From a bacterium (GTDB lineage: Bacteria > Chloroflexota > Dormibacteria > UBA8260 > Bog-877): a stretch of 10,069 nt of DNA. Location: NCBI GenBank assembly GCA_021802115.1, contig JAKABA010000141.1:1-10069 (forward strand), given 5' to 3'. Each line of letters begins with the position of its first letter. Position 1 is the stretch's first letter. Position numbers and translations under genes: made by a program. Shown piece after piece: positions 7,444 through 10,069 of this stretch. Below the pieces are notes generated by a model. That model saw only the letters and a program-made list of their open reading frames with translations, was not told the DNA's origin and ran no database searches.

Positions 7444-7475
7444 GCGGCCGGTCCGCCTAGTGGCGGACCGGCCGC
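7444..7475 (-). terminator. Perfect 14-bp GC-rich hairpin between binding-protein and lyase genes
   Basis: Arms GCGGCCGGTCCGCC and GGCGGACCGGCCGC pair perfectly around a 4-nt loop, beginning 41 nt after the binding-protein stop on the minus strand. No U-tract follows (next bases TTCCTCTCC), so it is not a classic strong intrinsic terminator. In other importers, hairpins right after the binding-protein gene partly terminate transcription or protect the upstream mRNA, so the binding protein is made in excess over the membrane parts. That role is inferred here. The rest of the gap (7287-7443) shows no gene. Confidence 0.65.
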
Positions 7476-7516
7476 GGACCCCTATCCCAGGCGCCTAGTC
7501 AGTTGCCTCTGTCCGC

Positions 7517-8767
7517 TCACTGAGCAAGCGAGACCGGCAAACGGGGAACCGGAAGTGGCCCGTAGACGTGTGGTGTCGTCTGGGTTGAAGGATCGTACCT
7601 GTACATATTCTCGGTTGCCGTGGGAATGACGTTCGATGCGGAGAACGTCAGCGTCGCTCCGAGATTTCCTGGTTCGAAGGCTGGGCCCGTTTCGAGAGCC
7701 TTTATCAACGAGGCCCGAGTCGGGGTCTTGCCGCCCTTTGTGGCCAGCTGCAGGGCGTGGATGAACACGCCCATCCCAATCCACCCCAGGGCGGCCTGAG
7801 CGCTGGGGTTCTGGTCGGAGGTGTACTGCCGCACGATGCTGATCATTGACGACACGCCTGGGTTCGAGGTGTCGGTGATGGGCGTGAACCAAGAGTCGAA
7901 GTAAATGGTGTCACCGAGCGCCGAGACCGGCTGGAAGACGGCAGGCACCGCGTTGTAGAAGGGAAGGACCACGGTCGGGTGGTAACCGATGGCCGCGCAC
8001 GCCTTCAGGAGCGCGATCACGTTCGGCGGCTCACCAAAGTCGAGCAGGTACGGGGCGTTGGCGCTGGCCAGAGTCGCGGCGTAGCCGGAGAAGTCCGTGG
8101 CGTTCGGGTTGTAGCCCAGGTTGGCCGCGAGGGTGAGGTGGAGCTTGGAGACCTCGTACGGGACTCCGGGCGCGGCGCCTTCGCCCGGAGCGTCCTGGGT
8201 GTACGCGAGCGAGATCTTGGTGGCGTGGAGCACGTTGGCAAGGAACTCGACTTGGAATGCCGTGATCTCGTCAAATGGAACCTGGTACCCAAAGAAGAGC
8301 CCCTCAGGGGTGGTGATCCCCTGGTGGGCAAGCACGCCGGTGTCCATTGAGAATCCAATGTCTGGCACCTTGGCCTGCTTGAGGATCGGAACATCGGCGG
8401 CGTTGGTAGGCGTTCCGACCAAAGCGGCGACGGCGAAGATGTTGCTCGCCAGAAGTTGGTGGAGGTCAGAAACCGCGAGCGACGGCTGATACTGGTCGTC
8501 CAAGACCGTGTAGTGGAGCTTCCACCCGTTGACGCCGCCGTGGGCATTGACGTAGTCGACGTACGCCTGAGCGGCGACCGAACCCTCTCCGAAGAGGGAG
8601 TAGGCTCCCGTCTTGGCAGCGCTTGCCCCGATGTCGATCGTATGGGTCTTGGTATTGACACCCGGCGACGCCCCGGACCCGGACGTTGCCGACTGCCCAC
8701 AGGCAGTCAGGGCCACGGCGCATGCACACAGCAGGCCGGTTGCCCACCCTAGCTTAGAGCGGAGCAT
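7517..8767 (-). CDS. Lipoprotein substrate-binding protein of HAAT-type ABC importer (LivK-like)
   Basis: 416-aa extracytoplasmic binding protein (type 1 periplasmic-binding fold) that captures the substrate for the LivHM-LivG-LivF importer encoded downstream. The N-terminus MLRSKLGWATGLLCACAVAL with lipobox ALTAC (Cys23) marks a lipid-anchored lipoprotein. A Ser/Gly-rich spacer follows, then IDIGASAAKTG (44-54), YVNAHGGVNGWKL (72-84) and DDQYQPSLAV (90-99), the usual opening of LivK-like proteins. Near the C-terminus are LLKACAAIGYHP and a YRYDPSTQ motif. ATG 8767 was chosen because GGAGGG (8776-8781) stands 8 nt before it and the signal peptide starts there; the open frame back to 8857 gives a non-signal extension. 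It is first in the operon, ~110 nt downstream of the promoter. The ligand cannot be read from the sequence; the family binds amino acids, amides, urea and aromatic acids among others. Confidence 0.94.
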   Translation of the reverse strand: MLRSKLGWATGLLCACAVALTACGQSATSGSGASPGVNTKTHTIDIGASAAKTGAYSLFGEGSVAAQAYVDYVNAHGGVNGWKLHYTVLDDQYQPSLAVSDLHQLLASNIFAVAALVGTPTNAADVPILKQAKVPDIGFSMDTGVLAHQGITTPEGLFFGYQVPFDEITAFQVEFLANVLHATKISLAYTQDAPGEGAAPGVPYEVSKLHLTLAANLGYNPNATDFSGYAATLASANAPYLLDFGEPPNVIALLKACAAIGYHPTVVLPFYNAVPAVFQPVSALGDTIYFDSWFTPITDTSNPGVSSMISIVRQYTSDQNPSAQAALGWIGMGVFIHALQLATKGGKTPTRASLIKALETGPAFEPGNLGATLTFSASNVIPTATENMYRYDPSTQTTPHVYGPLPVPRLPVSLAQ

Positions 8768-8775
8768 GTCGGGTT

Positions 8776-8781
8776 CCCTCC
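8776..8781 (-). promoter_or_regulatory. Ribosome binding site of the binding-protein gene
   Basis: GGAGGG on the minus strand, 8 nt upstream of ATG 8767. It fixes the start at the lipoprotein signal peptide. Confidence 0.7.
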
Positions 8782-8853
8782 ATTCACGTCTGATAGACAC
8801 AACCGGCACGACCGGCATATGGCAATGGGCACGATGGTGTCTCACGCCGTGAT

Positions 8854-8880
8854 ACATGCGTTGTCAAACATGCAGCATGC
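8854..8880. promoter_or_regulatory. Possible operator: clustered CATG repeats at the predicted transcription start
   Basis: On the + strand ACATGC occurs at 8854-8859 and 8868-8873, 14 bp apart start to start. The second forms a perfect interrupted palindrome CATGC-A-GCATG at 8869-8879. It overlaps the predicted transcription start (~8878), so a bound repressor would block the promoter. No regulator gene is seen in the window. Candidate only. Confidence 0.3.
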
Positions 8881-8884
8881 GGGA

Positions 8885-8913
8885 TTTATACTCTTGGGCT
8901 CCCCGCATGTCAA
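8885..8913 (-). promoter_or_regulatory. Near-consensus sigma70-type promoter of the operon
   Basis: On the minus strand a perfect -35 TTGACA (8908-8913) is followed after exactly 17 bp by TATAAA (8885-8890), five of six matches to TATAAT. Predicted transcription start is near 8878, giving a ~110-nt leader before the binding-protein ATG. It is the best promoter match I noticed in the window and sits in the only place that can drive the whole minus-strand cluster. The -35 lies inside CTTGACATG (8906-8914), identical to the last nine bases of the IS tip at 9347-9361. Confidence 0.75.
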
Positions 8914-9346
8914 GGGTCAGGTTCACCCGGTCAAGTGTCCGGGGAGCAAGCGGTGTCCCGGGTTGGATGCGCCCAGCTAGGCGGAGGACTTGCAACCGAG
9001 ATTCCGCAGTTGGAGGGTTCGCTGGGGTGCCGGTGGCCTGAATTGAAGTTGACACGGGGGTCCCAACACGCCCTGGCACAGGTTTGTCAAAGGCGAATTG
9101 GAACTGGACGGTAGCGGCCACCGGAACTGGACAGGCACGGTGAGGCGGTCCTCGCTCTGGTTTCTTGGTAGTGGAGTGAGGGGTGCGGAGGGGAGGCGTG
9201 GACACCGCCGAGACCTTGGACGGCCCATGCGGTGCCGGGCCTGGCTGTGGGTGCCCGAGGCGGGCTAAGGCCCTGGAAGTAGTTTCCACAGTAGGCGTGG
9301 GCTCCAGCTTGCGGGGCGCTTCGGGTGGGGATCCCTCCCCGGACGT
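8914..9346. other. 433-bp stretch without a convincing gene, possible IS debris
   Basis: The open frames here are low-complexity (Pro/Thr/Arg-rich), lack ribosome sites and match nothing I recognise. The stretch lies between the operon promoter and the second IS256-type fragment. It contains the IS21-like repeated motif described separately (9035-9132). I see no RNA gene. Confidence 0.6.
9035..9132 (+). repeat. Three imperfect direct repeats, possibly an IS21-type element end
   Basis: Three copies of a motif near GGC-N-GAATTGGAACTGGAC: GGCCTGAATTGAAGTTGAC at 9035, GGCGAATTGGAACTGGAC at 9092-9109 and GGCCACCGGAACTGGAC at 9116-9132. Spaced repeats of such a GGCC...AACTGGAC type are characteristic of the multi-repeat ends of IS21-family elements. 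No istA or istB coding sequence remains nearby. The family assignment is from memory of the pattern, so tentative. Confidence 0.35.
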
Positions 9347-9361
9347 CATGTCAAGTCAAGT
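9347..9361 (-). repeat. IS256-type terminal repeat, right copy
   Basis: On the minus strand ACTTGACTTGACATG, 14 of 15 identical to the left copy at 685-699 and in inverted orientation. It begins 18 nt after the TAA of the IS256 transposase fragment (9380), the same relation as on the left. A CCACCACT sequence upstream also mirrors the left copy's CACCACT. Confidence 0.6.
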
Positions 9362-9379
9362 CCCTTTGAGTGGTGGAAA

Positions 9380-9604
9380 TTAGGGAGGGGCTGGGGGCAG
9401 TTCATCAGGCAGCCAGTCCTGCGGCGAGGGGTTGGTGAGGAGTTGCTGACCGTCGCCTGAGAGCAGGGCCACGGAGGCCTCGGAGAAGTGGCGCTTGCCG
9501 TCCTGCCACTCGTCGTGCTGCTCTTGGAGAACAGCGGTGGCCAGGCGCCGCAGGGATTCGGAGTTGGGGAAGGTCCCCACGACCTTGGCGCTGCGACCGT
9601 TGAG
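9380..9604 (-). pseudogene. IS256-family transposase C-terminal remnant
   Basis: The minus strand reads ...LNGRSAKVVGTFPNSESLRRLATAVLQ, then EQHDEWQDGKRHFS, matching the C-terminal block of IS256 transposases (compare VVGIFPNRQAVIRLVGAVL then EEQNVEW in the gene at 3-650). The run ends at TAA 9380-9382. Upstream of LN no catalytic Glu block or earlier transposase sequence can be read in any frame, and the spacing LN to VVG is three residues short. This is therefore a broken remnant rather than a gene. It differs enough from the left transposase to be a separate, older insertion or a different IS256 subgroup. Confidence 0.75.
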
Positions 9605-9803
9605 GTCCGATCGGGCGCGTCGTACCCGCGCCCGTGGACGTATTCATCAGCACCATATGCCCTAGCCGGTCCGGCCAGTCGTCGCGGGGCCTCACCGGCC
9701 CTGGGGCCCAACACGAGGCCCGGCAGGACTCCGGCCCCGGGGCGGGTAGGTTAGGAGCGTGCCTGGGGTGCGGCCGCGGCCCGCGCGTCACCCATTGCCA
9801 TGA

Positions 9804-9848
9804 GGCGCCGTCTCCCCTATGGTGGCGCTGACGGCGCCAGAAGGCGCC
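9804..9848. repeat. Three GGCGCC palindromes upstream of the ATP-grasp-like gene
   Basis: GGCGCC occurs at 9804-9809, 9833-9838 and 9843-9848. TGGCGC/GCGCCA and GGCGCC-AGAA-GGCGCC can each fold into short GC hairpins just before the ribosome site of the gene at 9874. It may be regulatory, or simply high-GC background. The rest of 9605-9873 holds nothing I recognise. Confidence 0.3.
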
Positions 9849-9860
9849 CCGAGCCGTTGC

Positions 9861-9866
9861 AGGGGG
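9861..9866 (+). promoter_or_regulatory. Ribosome binding site of the 3'-cut gene at 9874
   Basis: AGGGGG, 7 nt upstream of ATG 9874. It supports the start of the partial gene. Confidence 0.55.
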
Positions 9867-9873
9867 ACCGAGG

Positions 9874-10069
9874 ATGGAGGCCAGGGTCGGGCTCTTGGTC
9901 GGGGTCGAGAACACCTTTCCCGAGCCCTTCATCTCGCTGGTCAACGAGCGAGGCCGGGCCCATGGGGTCGTGGCCGAGATGTGCCGGCTGGGAGGGGCTC
10001 GCGAACTTGAGGACCGGCAGCGCTACCAGGTGATCGTCGACCGCATCTCCCACGAGGTCCCCTTCTACC
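9874..10069 (+). CDS. Probable ATP-grasp-type protein, 3' end cut by window
   Basis: The first 65 codons of a plus-strand gene that runs off the window. It starts MEARVGLLVGVENTFPEPF, continues through GVVAEMCRLGG and ends YQVIVDRISHEVPFY. I recognise this opening, especially DRISHEVPFY, from a family of conserved actinobacterial and proteobacterial proteins annotated as ATP-grasp (RimK-like ligase) domain proteins. Only the pre-grasp N-terminal domain is in view, so no ATP-binding residues can be checked. The codon pattern (GC-rich third positions) and the ribosome site AGGGGG at 9861-9866 support real coding. It points away from the operon and is separated from it by IS remnants, so no functional link is implied. 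Confidence 0.75.
   Translation, partial: MEARVGLLVGVENTFPEPFISLVNERGRAHGVVAEMCRLGGARELEDRQRYQVIVDRISHEVPFY

Noticed and set aside
8768..8857. Upstream start at 8857 for the binding protein
   Set aside because: The extra 30 residues (HGVRHHRAHCHM...) are not a signal peptide. The lipoprotein signal and a good ribosome site point to ATG 8767, and the extension would cover most of the leader RNA.
8864..9349. 161-aa minus-strand open frame across the region upstream of the operon
   Set aside because: Low-complexity Pro/Thr/Arg composition, no ribosome site, and it runs through the IS-tip-like sequence, the promoter and the repeats. More likely a high-GC shadow frame.
9405..9944. 179-aa minus-strand open frame overlapping the transposase remnant and the ATP-grasp-like gene start
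   Set aside because: It is in a different frame from the recognisable IS256 C-terminus and antisense to the 9874 gene. Its composition is shadow-like.
1..10069. CRISPR arrays, tRNA or rRNA genes, phage or toxin-antitoxin/defence genes
   Set aside because: No regularly spaced repeats, no tRNA/rRNA-like sequence, and no defence-type domain seen on either strand.

Overview
High-GC DNA, most likely from an actinobacterium. The signs are GC-rich third codon positions, frequent GTG/TTG starts, an actinobacterial-looking citrate synthase and the LivH-LivM fusion. The genus cannot be told from this window.

Layout. (1) Positions 1-699 hold the 3' part of an IS256-family (mutator-type) transposase gene on the + strand, followed by the tip of that insertion sequence (IS). 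(2) Positions 708-8913 hold a single minus-strand transcription unit. In order of transcription it runs: a near-consensus promoter (8885-8913), a lipoprotein substrate-binding protein (7517-8767), a strong 14-bp hairpin (7444-7475), a divergent argininosuccinate-lyase-superfamily protein (5772-7262), a citrate synthase (4286-5635), a fused LivH-LivM permease (2165-4030), and the ATPases LivG (1385-2089) and LivF (708-1388). LivF lacks the usual C-terminal tail, and its stop lies 8 bp from the IS tip. (3) Positions 8914-9346 hold no convincing gene but carry three copies of an imperfect repeat that resembles the multiple-repeat ends of IS21-type elements. (4) Positions 9347-9604 are a second, broken IS256-type 3' end on the minus strand; its tip is nearly identical to the one at 685-699 and points inward at the same gene cluster. 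(5) From 9874 to the window end a plus-strand gene begins, probably an ATP-grasp-type protein, cut by the window edge.

How the genes may work together. The complete set of branched-chain amino-acid-type (HAAT family) ABC transporter parts is interrupted by two enzymes, a fumarase/aspartase/ASL-fold protein and a citrate synthase. A simple reading is a dedicated uptake-and-breakdown module: a small amino or carboxylic compound is bound outside the cell, imported, acted on by the lyase-like protein, and its C4 or acetyl-CoA product is fed to the local citrate synthase. This is inference. The lyase-like protein has lost residues that define true argininosuccinate lyase (Tyr for the GYTHLQ His; a rewritten SSxMPxKxNP loop; no GRSRND motif), so its reaction is open. 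It is the most interesting gene here.

The cluster is bracketed by inward-facing IS256-type tips, and the operon's -35 box sits inside a 9-nt sequence identical to one of those tips. IS activity may therefore have moved the cluster, trimmed it and supplied its promoter.
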